Positions 28,513 through 36,903 of a stretch of DNA of 64,000 nt are shown piece by piece. Where the stretch lies: the NCBI GenBank assembly GCA_963807015.1, contig CAWEAS010000022.1, positions 186,001 to 250,000 on the forward strand, written 5' to 3'. Position numbers and translations under genes: made by a program. The notes beneath the pieces were generated by a model. It did not search any database and had not been told where the DNA came from. It was given only the letters and a program-made list of their open reading frames with translations. This stretch comes from JAJPKK01 sp963807015. Its GTDB lineage: Bacteria; Pseudomonadota; Alphaproteobacteria; Rhizobiales; Xanthobacteraceae. Position 1 is the first letter of the stretch. Every line of letters starts with the position of its first letter.

Positions 28513-29349
28513 ATGGATTACGTCAAGCCGGCCGACGTCGCGAAAGCCATGGTCGAGACAGGAGCACGCAAGCTCACGCTCAAGCCCGCCGATCTGCTGA
28601 TCCGGGGCATTTTGTCAGGCGCTATTCTGGGCGTCGCCACCAGTCTTGCTTTCAACGGCGCTTTCACAACCGGCCAGCCGCTCGTGGGCGCGCTGATATT
28701 CCCGGTCGGCCTCATTAGTATCGTGCTGCTCGGGCTCGAACTCGTCACCGGCAGCTTTGCGCTGGTGCCATTGCCGTGGCTTCGCGGCGAAGCGAGCGGC
28801 GGCGCCGTCATCGCCAATTGGGGTTGGGTGTTTCTCGGCAACCTGATCGGCAGCGTCGCCTACGGCGCGCTGATCGCAATTGCCCTCACCAATATGGGTG
28901 CAAGCGAGCCGACCGGCGTCGCGGCGCGCATCATCGCTACTGCCGAGGCAAAAACCATCGGCTATGCGGCGTTCGGCTTCAAGGGCATGGTCACCGTGTT
29001 CGTGAAGGCAATGCTGTGCAACTGGCTCGTCTGCCTCGCCGTCGTGCTGGCGATGACTACCAGCTCGACCATGGGCAAGATCGCCTGCGCCTGGATGCCG
29101 ATTTTCATCTTCTTTGCCCAGGGCTTCGAGCACTCGGTCGTGAACATGTTCATCATTCCGACCGGGATGATGCTGGGCGCCAAGGTGACGGTGGCCGATT
29201 GGTGGCTGTGGAACCAGATTCCCGTGACGCTCGGAAACCTGGTCGGCGGCTTCTTCTTCACCGGCTTTGCGATCTACACGACCTATAAGCCGCCCCTGCC
29301 CGAGCCCGCTCGCATGACATCACCTGCGGCGCCGGTGCCGGCCGAATAA
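28513..29349 (+). CDS. Formate/nitrite transporter family (FNT) channel
   Basis: 278 residues with six membrane helices. FNT signatures include FNGAFTTGQPLVGALIFPVG near 46-65, LGLELVTGSFALVPLPWLRG near 75-94, LCNWLVCLAVVLAM near 172-185 and GFEHSVVNMFIIPTGMM near 213-229, which carries the conserved central His. NirC-type members carry nitrite across the inner membrane. Position immediately upstream of the NirA-type reductase (34-base gap) supports nitrite uptake for assimilation. The ribosome site is AACGAGG, just before the ATG. Confidence 0.93.
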   Translation: MDYVKPADVAKAMVETGARKLTLKPADLLIRGILSGAILGVATSLAFNGAFTTGQPLVGALIFPVGLISIVLLGLELVTGSFALVPLPWLRGEASGGAVIANWGWVFLGNLIGSVAYGALIAIALTNMGASEPTGVAARIIATAEAKTIGYAAFGFKGMVTVFVKAMLCNWLVCLAVVLAMTTSSTMGKIACAWMPIFIFFAQGFEHSVVNMFIIPTGMMLGAKVTVADWWLWNQIPVTLGNLVGGFFFTGFAIYTTYKPPLPEPARMTSPAAPVPAE

Positions 29350-29383
29350 CGGGGGGCACCGCCACCGCCGATGAGGATATGCG

Positions 29384-31156
29384 ATGAGCGGTGAATTCGA
29401 GCCGGAGCAGAAGCGCTATCTCGAAGGCTTCGTTGCCGGCTTGCAGATCGCCAAGACCGCGGCCTCACAAGCGCGCGCCGCCCCGGCGGTCGCGGCGCCC
29501 GAGCCGGTCGGCCCGGACGCACCGCATCTGCGCGCCCAGGACCGCCTCCTCAAGGCCGGCGCCAAGCTTTCCGACCAGGAGAAATTCAAGCGCGAACTTC
29601 ATCCGTTCGATGGCTACGAGAAGCTCAAGGCGCAGGCGCGCGCCAATGAGCCGCCAAAGCCCGACGACAATTTTCGCTGGCGCTTCTACGGACTGTTCTA
29701 CTGCGCGCCGACGCAGCCCACCTACATGTGCCGGCTGCGGATTCCGAACGGCATCCTCAACGCGGCTCAGTTCGAGGGCGTTGCCGATGCCGCCCAACGC
29801 TTTGGCGGCGGCTACACCCATGTGACGACCCGCGCCAATCTGCAATTGCGGGAGATCGAGCCCAAGAACGCCGTCGCCCTCGTCGAGCACATCCAGGACA
29901 TCGGCCTGTGCTCGCGCGGCTCCGGCGCCGACAACATCCGCAACGTTACCGGCACGCCCACCGCCGGCATCGATCCGCAGGAACTCATCGACACGCGGCC
30001 TTATGCCCGCGAGTGGCACTTCCACATCCTCAACGACCGCACGCTCTACGGCATTCCGCGCAAGTTCAACGTCGGCTTCGACGGCGGCGGCGTCATTGCG
30101 GTGCTGGAGGATACCAACGACATCGGCTTCACCGCGGTCGAGGTCAAGGACGGTTACGGCATCGAGCCGGGCATTTGGTTTCGCCTCGCCATCGGCGGCA
30201 TCACGGGACACAAAGATTTCGCCCGCGAGACCGGCGTCATCGTGAGGCCTGCGGAAGCAACGCAGGTGGCCGACGCGGTGGTGCGGGTGTTCATCGATAA
30301 TGGCGACCGCACCAACCGCACCAAGGCTCGGCTCAAATACGTGATCGATGCCTGGGGCATGGAAAAATTCGTTGCGGCCGTAGAGGAAAAGCTCGGTCGC
30401 AAGCTGGTGCGAGTGCCGACGGAGGCGCTCAAGCCGCGTCCGCCCATCGATCGCATCGCCCATATCGGCGTGCATCCGCAGAAACAACCCGGCCTCAACT
30501 GGATCGGCGTCGCGCTACCGGTCGGCCGCATGACCTGCGCACAGATGCGTGGACTTGCTGCCGTCGCTCGCCGTTTGGGCGACGGCGACCTGCGCCTCAC
30601 CGTGTGGCAGAACCTCCTCATCTCCGGCGTCGCCGACAAAGACGTCGCCACTGCGGAAGCGGAGATCGAAGCGCTCGGACTCGGCACCAAGGCCAACGCG
30701 CTGCGTGCCGGCCTCGTCGCCTGCACCGGCAACACCGGCTGCAAGTTCGCGGCATCCGACACCAAGCGACATGCCGATGAAATCGCCAGCTGGTGCGAGA
30801 CCCGCGTCGCCATCGACTCGCCGGTGAACATCCATCTCACCGGCTGCCATCACTCTTGCGCCCAGCACTTCATCAGCGAAATCGGCCTCCTCGCCTGCAA
30901 GGTCCAGGAGAGCGAGGACGGCGATCCGATCGAGGGCTATCACATCCTGGTCGGCGGCGGTTTCGGCGCCCATGCCGCGCTTGGCCGCGAGATCTATCGC
31001 GACGTCAAGGCGACCGATGCGCCGCGCACCGTCGAGCGCATCCTCAAGGCTTATGTGACGCACCGCAGCTCGCCGCAGGAGACCTTCCTCTCCTTCGCCG
31101 GCCGCTACGATGACGCCGCGCTCAAGGCTCTGTTCGAGGCCGAGGCCGTCGAATGA
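29384..31156 (+). CDS. nirA: NirA-type siroheme/[4Fe-4S] nitrite reductase
   Basis: 590 residues. Two ferrodoxin-like halves flank the sulfite/nitrite reductase core. The coupled siroheme-[4Fe-4S] ligands are C447 and C453 (ACTGNTGCKF) with C488 and C492 (GCHHSCAQH). The protein reduces nitrite to ammonium with six electrons in the cytoplasm; a sulfite substrate is less likely given the FNT channel and cysG context. The first 20 residues (EFEPEQKRYLEGFVAGLQ) match the N-terminus of the next protein, and an Ala/Pro linker follows. Its stop overlaps the flavoprotein start by four bases, so the two are made together. Confidence 0.9.
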   Translation: MSGEFEPEQKRYLEGFVAGLQIAKTAASQARAAPAVAAPEPVGPDAPHLRAQDRLLKAGAKLSDQEKFKRELHPFDGYEKLKAQARANEPPKPDDNFRWRFYGLFYCAPTQPTYMCRLRIPNGILNAAQFEGVADAAQRFGGGYTHVTTRANLQLREIEPKNAVALVEHIQDIGLCSRGSGADNIRNVTGTPTAGIDPQELIDTRPYAREWHFHILNDRTLYGIPRKFNVGFDGGGVIAVLEDTNDIGFTAVEVKDGYGIEPGIWFRLAIGGITGHKDFARETGVIVRPAEATQVADAVVRVFIDNGDRTNRTKARLKYVIDAWGMEKFVAAVEEKLGRKLVRVPTEALKPRPPIDRIAHIGVHPQKQPGLNWIGVALPVGRMTCAQMRGLAAVARRLGDGDLRLTVWQNLLISGVADKDVATAEAEIEALGLGTKANALRAGLVACTGNTGCKFAASDTKRHADEIASWCETRVAIDSPVNIHLTGCHHSCAQHFISEIGLLACKVQESEDGDPIEGYHILVGGGFGAHAALGREIYRDVKATDAPRTVERILKAYVTHRSSPQETFLSFAGRYDDAALKALFEAEAVE

Positions 31157-32766
31157 CCGCGAGTCCCCCGATCCTCCAGATCTTGCCGGAGAGCGCCCCG
31201 TTCACGCCGGAACAGCGGGTCTGGCTCAATGGCTTCTTCGCGGGCTTCCTCGGGCTCGATCAGGCCGTCACACCGTTATCGGCCGAGGAAGCTATCGCGC
31301 TGGTGCCGGGGTTGATGGCGCCCGCCGGCGGGGCGCCCGCCGATGAAGGGCCGATAACTTGGCACGATCCGGGACTGCCGATCGTAGACCGCATGAAGCT
31401 CGCCGAAGGCCGTTCGCTGCACATGCGCATGATGGCGGCGATGGCGCAGCAAGACTGCGGTCAGTGCGGCTCAAGCTGCGAAGAATATTCGGGACAGCTC
31501 GTCACCAAGCAGGAAGCACGACTGAACCTCTGCGTACCCGGCGGCAAGGATACCTCGCGCATGCTCAAGAAGCTGTTCGAGGAGATCGGTGCCGCGCCGG
31601 GCGCCGCCATGGCCCCGGCGGCGCCCGCCCCCACAACCGAGCCTGCGGCCGCGGGCGCGCCCGGCCGCTCTCGCGATAATCCCGTCACCGCGACTGTCGT
31701 GTCGCGGACCCTTCTCAACAGGAAGGGCTCGGAGAAGGAGACTTGGCACGTCGAGTTCGACCTCAGCCAATCCGGTCTCGACTACACGGTCGGGGATAGC
31801 TTCGGCATCATGCCGATGAACGATCCCGCGCTGGTCGATGCCATCATCCGCGCGCTCGATGCGCCGGCGGACTTCCCGATCGGCGGGCGCACATTGCGCG
31901 ACGTCCTCACCGACGGCGTGTCGCTGAGCCCCGCGCCCGACATGCTGTTCCAGCTTTACTCGTATGTCACCGGCGGCACCCGGCGGCAGCGAGCAAAGTC
32001 GCTCGCCGCCGGCGATGACCCCGACGGCGACGCCAAGACCCTCGATGTGCTCGCAACGATCGAGAAATTTCCTGGCATTCGGCCGGACCCCGAGGCGTTC
32101 ATCGAAGCGCTCGACCCGCTGCAGCCGCGGCTTTATTCGATCTCGTCATCGCCGAAGGTCGACCGCGGGCGCATTTCGCTCACGGTCGATGCGGTGCGCT
32201 ACAAGATCGCGAAGCGTGACCGCCTTGGCGTTGCCTCCACGTTTCTCGCCGAACGCGTCAAGCCCGGCGACAAGGTCAGGGTCTACATTCAAGCCTCGGA
32301 GTTCGGACTGCCGGACAACCCGACGGCGCCTGCGATCATGGTCGGCCCCGGCACCGGCATCGCGCCGTTCCGCGCCTTCCTGCACGAGCGCATGGCAACC
32401 GAGGCCCCCGGCCGCAACTGGCTGTTCTTCGGCCACCAGCGCCGCGATTGCGATTTCTTCTACGAGGACGAACTCAACGGCATGAAGGCGGCCGGTGTTC
32501 TCACGCGGCTGTCGCTTGCGTGGTCGCGGGACGACAAGGGCAAGTTCTACGTTCAGGACCGTATGCGCCAAGTCGGCGGCGATATCTGGACATGGCTCGA
32601 GGACGGCGCGCATTTCTTCGTCTGCGGCGCGGTGCGCATGGGCCAGGACGTGGAGCGCGCGCTCGTCGACATCGTCGCCGAGCATGGCAAGAAGACCCCC
32701 GACCAGGCGATTGCCTATGTCGCTGATTTGAAGAAGCGTGGCCGCTACCAGGCTGATATCTACTGA
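31153..32766 (+). CDS. Fe-S/FAD/NADPH flavoprotein, sulfite reductase alpha-like, electron donor to NirA
   Basis: 537 residues. Residues 14-32 (PFTPEQRVWLNGFFAGFLG) echo the NirA N-terminus. A four-cysteine motif follows, C102, C105, C109 and C127 (CGQCGSSC ... LCVPGG), which fits a [4Fe-4S] cluster. From ~175 on, it is a CysJ/P450-reductase-type module: FAD-binding RLYSISSSP near 326, NADP-binding GPGTGIAPFRAFLHER near 398, and an end at KKRGRYQADIY, matching the terminal Tyr of CysJ. The flavodoxin (FMN) domain of true CysJ is missing and appears replaced by the Fe-S segment. It should pass NADPH electrons to NirA. Confidence 0.88.
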   Translation: MTASPPILQILPESAPFTPEQRVWLNGFFAGFLGLDQAVTPLSAEEAIALVPGLMAPAGGAPADEGPITWHDPGLPIVDRMKLAEGRSLHMRMMAAMAQQDCGQCGSSCEEYSGQLVTKQEARLNLCVPGGKDTSRMLKKLFEEIGAAPGAAMAPAAPAPTTEPAAAGAPGRSRDNPVTATVVSRTLLNRKGSEKETWHVEFDLSQSGLDYTVGDSFGIMPMNDPALVDAIIRALDAPADFPIGGRTLRDVLTDGVSLSPAPDMLFQLYSYVTGGTRRQRAKSLAAGDDPDGDAKTLDVLATIEKFPGIRPDPEAFIEALDPLQPRLYSISSSPKVDRGRISLTVDAVRYKIAKRDRLGVASTFLAERVKPGDKVRVYIQASEFGLPDNPTAPAIMVGPGTGIAPFRAFLHERMATEAPGRNWLFFGHQRRDCDFFYEDELNGMKAAGVLTRLSLAWSRDDKGKFYVQDRMRQVGGDIWTWLEDGAHFFVCGAVRMGQDVERALVDIVAEHGKKTPDQAIAYVADLKKRGRYQADIY

Positions 32767-32847
32767 CCTATATTGGGTCGGGTCTGAAGCATTTGTCCGC
32801 GTGGCACCAGTCCACGCAATGGGACCGATGATGCGTAAATACGAGCT

Positions 32848-32956
32848 CGTCATTCCGGGGCGCCGCGGCGAAGCGGTGGCGAGCCTGGAATCCATACTCC
32901 TCGGCGGGGATTATGGATTCCGGGCTTCCGAACTCCGTTCGGCCCCCGGAATGACG
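32848..32956. repeat. Palindromic intergenic repeat element (REP-like)
   Basis: Outer arms CGTCATTCCGGGG and CCCCCGGAATGACG are inverted, enclosing an inner inverted pair GGAATCCATA / TATGGATTCC with a GGCGGGG-containing loop. This architecture is common as a dispersed intergenic element in Bradyrhizobium-type genomes. It sits between the flavoprotein and cysG genes and may form a large mRNA hairpin. Confidence 0.75.
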
Positions 32957-32976
32957 GGTTATCGCCAGCGCCGCCT

Positions 32977-33007
32977 CTTCACCTCTCCCCGCGGGGGAGA
33001 GGTGAAG
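32977..33007. repeat. 14-bp perfect inverted repeat just upstream of cysG
   Basis: CTTCACCTCTCCCC, loop GCG, then the exact reverse complement. The sequence type (CCTCTCCCCGC...GGGGAGAGG) recurs in genomes of this group. It ends 18 bases before the cysG ATG and seven before its ribosome site (AGGTGA), so it could hinder or insulate cysG translation, or terminate read-through from the reductase operon. Confidence 0.75.
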
Positions 33008-33024
33008 AAGGTTAGGTGAAGACG

Positions 33025-34485
33025 ATGCCGCGCCTTCCCACCGATGTTGAACCGCCGCGCATGGAGGCGTTGGCGCGACTGCCCGTGTTCTTCGCGCTCG
33101 ACGGCAAACGTGTCGTCGTCGCCGGCGGTGATGCGCAGGCAGCCTGGAAGGCGGAGCTTCTGTCGGCGGCAGGTGCTGCGGTCGAAGTGTTTGCTGAACT
33201 CGCTTGCGAAGAGTTGACCGCGCTGGCCGTCACCCCATCGCGCGGCCCCGTCGCGATCACGCTGCGGCGTTGGACCTCGACCGACCTTGCGGGTGCGGCT
33301 GTCGCAGTTGGCGCATTCGAACACGACTACGAGGCCGCTGCGTTCGTAGCCGCCGCGCGATCTGTCGGCGTACCCGTCAACGTCATCGACAAACCGGCGT
33401 TCTGCGACTTCGCCTTCGGCGCGATCGTCAACCGCTCCCCTCTCGTCATCGGCATCTCGACCGACGGCGCGGCGCCGGTCTTCGGCATGGCGATCCGCGC
33501 CAAGATCGAAGCCATGATCCCGCGCGGCTTTGCACGCTGGGTGGAAGCTGCGCGGGGATGGCGGCGCGCGGTATTTGCCGCTCAATTGTCGCAGCCCGGC
33601 CGCCGCCACTTCTGGCAGATCTTCGCGCGCCACGCGGCGACCCATCCCGAACGCGAGCCGACGCAGTCCGACTTCGAGGGCCTGCTCGCCGAAATTCGCC
33701 ACGGCGCCGCGCCCAACACCGGTTCGGTGACGCTCGTCGGCGCCGGGCCGGGCGATCCCGAGCTTCTGACATTGCGTGCCGTGCGGGCGCTTCAGTCCGC
33801 CGACGTTATCCTGATTGACGATCTCGTCGCGCCGGCGATCCTGGACTTCGCCCGGCGTGAGGCGAAGAAGATGCTGGTCGGGAAGACCGGCCACGGCCCC
33901 TCCTGCAAGCAGGAGGAGATCAATGCCCTGATGGTCACCCTCGCCAAGGCGGGCAAGCGCGTGGTGCGCCTCAAGGGCGGCGACCCCATGATCTTCGGCC
34001 GCGCCACCGAGGAGATCGCCGCGTGCCGCGCGGCCGGCATCCCGGTCGAAGTGGTGCCGGGCATCAGCGCGGCCCAGGGCGCCGCAAGCCGGCTTGGGAT
34101 TTCGCTCACCCACCGCGCGACCGCACGCCGGGTGCAATATGTCACCGGCCACGGCTCCGACGGCCGGCTGCCTGCCGATCTCGACTGGACCAGCCTCGCC
34201 GATCCCGGCGCGACCACCATCATCTACATGCCGGCAAAGACGATCGCGGCCTTTGTCGGGAATGCGATCGCGTCGGGCCTTGATCCCGCAACGCCCGCGG
34301 CCGCGGTCTTCAACGCGACCCGCCCGGACGAGATCGTGGTCGCCGCATCGATCGCGGATTTGCCGTCCCGCCTCGGCGCAACGGAAAAGAGCGGCCCCGT
34401 CATCGTCATGATCGGCCATGTCCTCGCCGGGCGCGCCGCCGTCGCGGACGAACTGTCCCTGAGGTCGAGCGAAAGCGCACGATAG
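33025..34485 (+). CDS. cysG: Siroheme synthase CysG (trifunctional)
   Basis: About 486 residues, the usual CysG length. The N-terminal half is the NAD-dependent precorrin-2 dehydrogenase/ferrochelatase (FFALDGKRVVVAGGDAQAAW near 19-38; NVIDKPAFCDFAFGAIVNRS near 121-140, with the family's N-x-x-D). The C-terminal half is uroporphyrinogen-III C-methyltransferase: VTLVGAGPGDPELLTLRA near 236, GKRVVRLKGGDPMIFGR near 310 and VEVVPGISAAQGAASRLGI near 338. It makes the siroheme needed by NirA upstream. The ATG at 33025 is five bases after AGGTGA; a GTG at 33016 overlaps that site and is less likely. Confidence 0.95.
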   Translation: MPRLPTDVEPPRMEALARLPVFFALDGKRVVVAGGDAQAAWKAELLSAAGAAVEVFAELACEELTALAVTPSRGPVAITLRRWTSTDLAGAAVAVGAFEHDYEAAAFVAAARSVGVPVNVIDKPAFCDFAFGAIVNRSPLVIGISTDGAAPVFGMAIRAKIEAMIPRGFARWVEAARGWRRAVFAAQLSQPGRRHFWQIFARHAATHPEREPTQSDFEGLLAEIRHGAAPNTGSVTLVGAGPGDPELLTLRAVRALQSADVILIDDLVAPAILDFARREAKKMLVGKTGHGPSCKQEEINALMVTLAKAGKRVVRLKGGDPMIFGRATEEIAACRAAGIPVEVVPGISAAQGAASRLGISLTHRATARRVQYVTGHGSDGRLPADLDWTSLADPGATTIIYMPAKTIAAFVGNAIASGLDPATPAAAVFNATRPDEIVVAASIADLPSRLGATEKSGPVIVMIGHVLAGRAAVADELSLRSSESAR

Positions 34486-34668
34486 CGCGTCTTTTAATCT
34501 GTCGCCTGAACTTACGGACGCAGAATTCTCCTGTGCACGCCATCATCGTGCCTTGGTTCGACGTGACGACGGTCACTGCGGTCGAATATGGCCGTGCTAC
34601 TATGGCTTTTGGGGGGTTGCCATACCAGCATACCAACCAACTGACGAACCAAGCGCAGGGGATCTCCG

Positions 34669-34953
34669 ATGTCCAAGACCATTGCTTCATTTGCCGCCGC
34701 GGCCGCGCTGCTGTCTTTCGCCGTAGCCGACGCTCAAGCCGAGGGAGGCTGCGGGCCCGGTTTCCACCGTAATGCATTCGGCCATTGCCGGCCGAACGGC
34801 CCCGTCGTCGTGGTTCCGGGAGCCCCCGTGGTCGTCGCCCCGGCCGCACCCGCGGTTGTCGTCGCGCCGCCTGCAGTGATCGTCGCGCCCGTCGGGGGAT
34901 GCGGTCTCGGCAGGCACTGGAGCCCCCGCTGGCACCGCTGCGTGTTGAACTAA
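34669..34953 (+). CDS. Small exported GCG...CRPN protein
   Basis: 94 residues: a clean signal peptide (MSKTIASFAAAAALLSFAVA, cleavage after AQA) followed by a short mature protein. It begins GGCGPGFHRNAFGHCRPN, the prefix of a small Hyphomicrobiales family known by its GCG and CRPN motifs. A Val/Pro/Ala repeat (VVVVPGAPVVVAPAAPAVVV) leads to a C-terminal echo GCGLGRHWSPRWHRC. Four cysteines could form two disulfides. Function is unknown; I infer a surface or periplasmic role. An intrinsic terminator follows at 34990. Confidence 0.85.
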   Translation: MSKTIASFAAAAALLSFAVADAQAEGGCGPGFHRNAFGHCRPNGPVVVVPGAPVVVAPAAPAVVVAPPAVIVAPVGGCGLGRHWSPRWHRCVLN

Positions 34954-34989
34954 TTTCTGCTCTATCGGTTTATTCGTAACCGATCGAAG

Positions 34990-35022
34990 AACGGCCGGGC
35001 GATCCCAACGCCCGGCCGTTTT
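34990..35022 (+). terminator. Rho-independent terminator
   Basis: AACGGCCGGGCG, loop ATCCCAA, then CGCCCGGCCGTT followed by TT. A 12-bp GC-rich perfect stem ending in four T residues, 36 bases after the stop of the small GCG...CRPN gene. Confidence 0.85.
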
Positions 35023-35144
35023 GCGTAGCGGTTGCGCGGCACGCTTAAGCTTACATTAACGGTTTCGCTGACGTTTCGCGCCAATTCGATGACTCGCACG
35101 TGTTGCAGCGCTAAAAGCTAGGCAATCATTCGGCGAGGCCCTGG

Positions 35145-35333
35145 ATGGACCCGATTTCCACCGCGCTGACGAATGCATGGCTCTCCGCCGTGGTACGCCT
35201 GCGTGCGCCGCCAACCGACTTGCCGCCGCGCGCCGGCCCACCGCAAACCATGACCGACGCGATCGAGGATGCGCTGCGCCGCGACGGCGCCGGCACCGCA
35301 CGTTCCGGGCTGATGGTCGATCAGTTGGCGTGA
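35145..35333 (+). CDS. Possible small protein, 62 aa
   Basis: ATG at 35145 opens a 62-residue frame, MDPISTALTNAWLSAVVRLR followed by a Pro-rich turn and a C-terminal helix DAIEDALRRDGAG. A GAGG-like site lies about ten bases upstream. I do not recognise it. Competing frames on the other strand are longer but look like compositional mirrors. It may be real but the support is thin. Confidence 0.3.
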   Translation: MDPISTALTNAWLSAVVRLRAPPTDLPPRAGPPQTMTDAIEDALRRDGAGTARSGLMVDQLA

Positions 35334-35516
35334 AAACCCGAAATAACGCGCACATAACCCGCACAACAGCCGCTGCGTGCTGGCGCGGCTGGGACTTACC
35401 CTCGGCTGAAGCCAGCCAAGGCATGCCGCGCTCGACCCACACAAAGGTGAAAAGGAAGCAATTTGGGGGCGGTGGAAAAGTAGGTTAAACACTGCGCTCC
35501 ACAGATAGGGGAGTTG

Positions 35517-35747
35517 ATGGTGCGGAAGCCGCGAGCACCTGCGAGGTCAAAGGAAGAGATGCGCCAGGAATCGGAACGCTTGGTCAGAGAAGCGCTGGCG
35601 CGGAACGTAGTCATCAAGCAAGGGAAGACCAGGCTGGAAGTGAAGTGCGGTAAGTGCGGAGCGCCCAATCGCGTCACGGCGGACGTGGGCGAAAGCCGGG
35701 TGGAGTACGTCTGCAAGGAATGCGGCCACAAGCAAAGGACCTTATGA
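35517..35747 (+). CDS. Small zinc-ribbon protein
   Basis: 76 residues from the ATG at 35517, with AGGGGAG just upstream (a TTG three bases earlier is in frame). The N-terminal half is a basic helix (KEEMRQESERLVREALARNV). The C-terminal half is a treble-clef/ribbon with two CxxC knuckles (VKCGKCGAPNRV ... VCKECGHKQ), spaced 22 residues apart, clearly able to bind one zinc. Zinc ribbons of this size act in nucleic-acid binding or protein contact. No partner is suggested by context; a GNAT gene follows 48 bases downstream. Confidence 0.75.
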   Translation: MVRKPRAPARSKEEMRQESERLVREALARNVVIKQGKTRLEVKCGKCGAPNRVTADVGESRVEYVCKECGHKQRTL

Positions 35748-35795
35748 CCGCAAAGCCGTCGGGCCTGTGGACTCTGTTTGCAGCACTATCGCCTC

Positions 35796-36665
35796 ATGAG
35801 CGCGGATGCCAAATCGTCTGTAATAGGAGGGCTGCGCATCCGAACGATGCGGCCGCATGAAATCTCAATTGCTCTTGACTGGGCCGCGGCCGAGGGTTGG
35901 AACCCCGGCCTCGACGATGACGCCTGCTTCGCCTCGGCTGACCCGGAAGGCTTCCTTATCGGGGAGATGGACGGCGCTCCGGCCGCGACCATCTCCTGCG
36001 TGAACTACGGCGCAAGCTTCGCATTCCTTGGCTTCTACATCGTGCGCAAGGACCTGCGCGGACGTGGCTACGGACTGCAGATGTGGGACGCCGCCATCTC
36101 GCGGACCGCTCCGCGTGTGATCGGGCTCGACGGGGTGGTCGCGCAGCAAAAAAACTACCAGAAATCCGGCTTCGAGCTTGCTTATGCGAATATTCGCTAC
36201 GGCGGGACTGCGGCATTCTCCGGTGCAACGCCACCCGGAATCACTGCGCTCACCGAATTGCCGTTGGCGATAATCGAGGCATCCGACGCTATGGTGTTTC
36301 CAGCTCCGCGTAGTGCGTTCTTACGCGCCTGGATCAGCTCGCCTCGTCACGTCGGTCGCGCGCTGGTTCGCGACGGCAGGCTCGCCGGCTGGGGCGTCAT
36401 CCGTCCATGCCGGAACGGTCACAAGATCGGCCCGTTGGTGGGCGACGATCGCGCCGCCGCTGAGGCCGTTTTATCAGCACTCTTGCCAAGTGCTGGTCGC
36501 GGCGAAATCTTCCTCGACGTCCCGAGCATCAACCAGGACGCAATTGCATTAGCCCGAGATCTGGGTCTCGCGCCAACATTCGAAACCGCGCGCATGTATA
36601 CTGGGCCGATCCCGCCGTTGCATTTGGAACGACTGTTCGGCATCACCACCTTTGAGCTTGGCTGA
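35796..36665 (+). CDS. Two-domain GNAT acetyltransferase (YitH/HolE-like)
   Basis: About 289 residues from the ATG at 35796. Residues 10-140 form a GNAT fold with acetyl-CoA loop VRKDLRGRGYGLQMWDAA near 83-100, and RYGG near 135. The C-terminal ~130 residues are a second acetyltransferase-like domain (PRHVGRALVRDGRLAGWGVI; GEIFLDVPSINQDAIALARD) as in the YitH family. The substrate is unknown. The ending TARMYTGPIPP is typical for the subfamily (RMYRG-like). It is separated from the Zn-ribbon gene by 48 bases and may be co-transcribed. Confidence 0.82.
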   Translation: MSADAKSSVIGGLRIRTMRPHEISIALDWAAAEGWNPGLDDDACFASADPEGFLIGEMDGAPAATISCVNYGASFAFLGFYIVRKDLRGRGYGLQMWDAAISRTAPRVIGLDGVVAQQKNYQKSGFELAYANIRYGGTAAFSGATPPGITALTELPLAIIEASDAMVFPAPRSAFLRAWISSPRHVGRALVRDGRLAGWGVIRPCRNGHKIGPLVGDDRAAAEAVLSALLPSAGRGEIFLDVPSINQDAIALARDLGLAPTFETARMYTGPIPPLHLERLFGITTFELG

Positions 36666-36903
36666 CGTTGCGTTGCCGTCGATATCGGTTGCCCAGCGAT
36701 CGCGAGCATGACGCGACGTTGGGAATGCCATTTGCACTGTCCTTTTGGCTTGGACAGCCGGCCTGAATGCCTCGCCCCGAGGCAACCCCAAAGATCATGC
36801 AGCCGGGCCGCGGCTGTTTATGAAGTTTCGGTGAATGACCTAGCGCAATTACGGCCGGCGTCATCGGTGCCATTTTCCAGCTGACCGGATCGGATGGGAC
36901 CAC

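Noticed and set aside
32831..33019. Plus-strand open frame across the repeats before cysG
   Set aside because: Its translation is simply that of the palindromic elements and there is no ribosome site.
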